Shown: positions 63,999 through 64,000 of the stretch, piece after piece
Layout of the letters: every line of letters begins with the position of its first letter
How positions within the stretch are numbered: position 1 is the first letter of the stretch
NCBI RefSeq assembly: GCF_019904255.1
Contig: NZ_CP063203.1
Span: 1,550,001-1,614,000, forward strand
Length of the DNA stretch: 64,000 bases
Reading direction: 5' to 3'
DNA from: Marixanthomonas sp. SCSIO 43207
GTDB taxonomy: Bacteria > Bacteroidota > Bacteroidia > Flavobacteriales > Flavobacteriaceae
Notes under the pieces: model-generated
Database searches by the model: none
What the model was told of the DNA's origin: nothing
What the model saw: only the letters and a program-made list of their open reading frames with translations
Program-made: the position numbers and the translations under genes

Positions 63999-64000
63999 TA

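Overview
The window is a compact, AT-rich (visually about one third G+C) chromosomal segment of a flavobacterium (Bacteroidota, most likely Flavobacteriaceae). This rests on four things seen in the sequence: promoters of the TTG-N17-23-TAnnTTTG type, a fused SecDF, FecI/FecR/STN-type TonB receptor signalling, and surface lipoproteins with a Cys-x-Lys-Glu-Glu/Asp export signal. The genus cannot be told. No tRNA, rRNA, CRISPR array, prophage or intact insertion sequence was found.

Layout. 1-8221: two guanidino-group enzymes (one cut by the window edge), an outer membrane barrel, a BCCT transporter, an SDR-DUF2867 protein and argS. 8223-16330: an ECF sigma/anti-sigma/TonB receptor operon with divergent genes for three repeat-bearing surface lipoproteins. 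16348-20431: M28 peptidase, a small secreted protein and a GH20 hexosaminidase. 20546-25199: a minus-strand redox/detoxification cluster (SDR, HbpS-like, aldehyde dehydrogenase, old yellow enzyme, ABM) holding two palindromic elements. 25459-40986: housekeeping genes ffh, folD, queE, gyrB, mdh and secDF, with small membrane and lipoprotein genes and a HerA-like ATPase between them. 41065-48619: yeiH and its LysR regulator, DUF192, lgt, yidD, trpG-trpE, and a MarR-nitroreductase-YceI operon. 48796-53719: thioredoxin-like lipoproteins, paired rhodaneses and an M3 peptidase. 53775-63998: a Fur/Zur-like regulator divergent from a MerC-family membrane protein, followed by a long plus-strand run ending in two ABC export-type modules, one with a very His-rich permease loop.

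The most informative findings are regulatory. (1) The motif GGTAGGG-N16-TGTT(A/C)TA occurs three times with identical spacing: before fecR-tonB, before lipoprotein 1 and before lipoprotein 3. This defines a local ECF-sigma regulon that joins an outer membrane receptor to surface lipoproteins carrying DPF-D/E-x-L-x-x-DWD repeats, with no SusD and no hydrolase in the regulon. (2) trpE-trpG is preceded by a 16-residue leader peptide with tandem Trp codons and an 11-bp terminator hairpin, i.e. a ribosome-mediated trp attenuator. (3) Twin operators lie on the promoters of the marR operon (TTTGTA-N2-TACAAA) and of the fur/merC divergent pair (TGCAAC-N3-GTTGCA). (4) The Fur/MerC-to-ABC stretch may be one metal-starvation locus, with a 141-bp inverted-repeat element sitting inside it.
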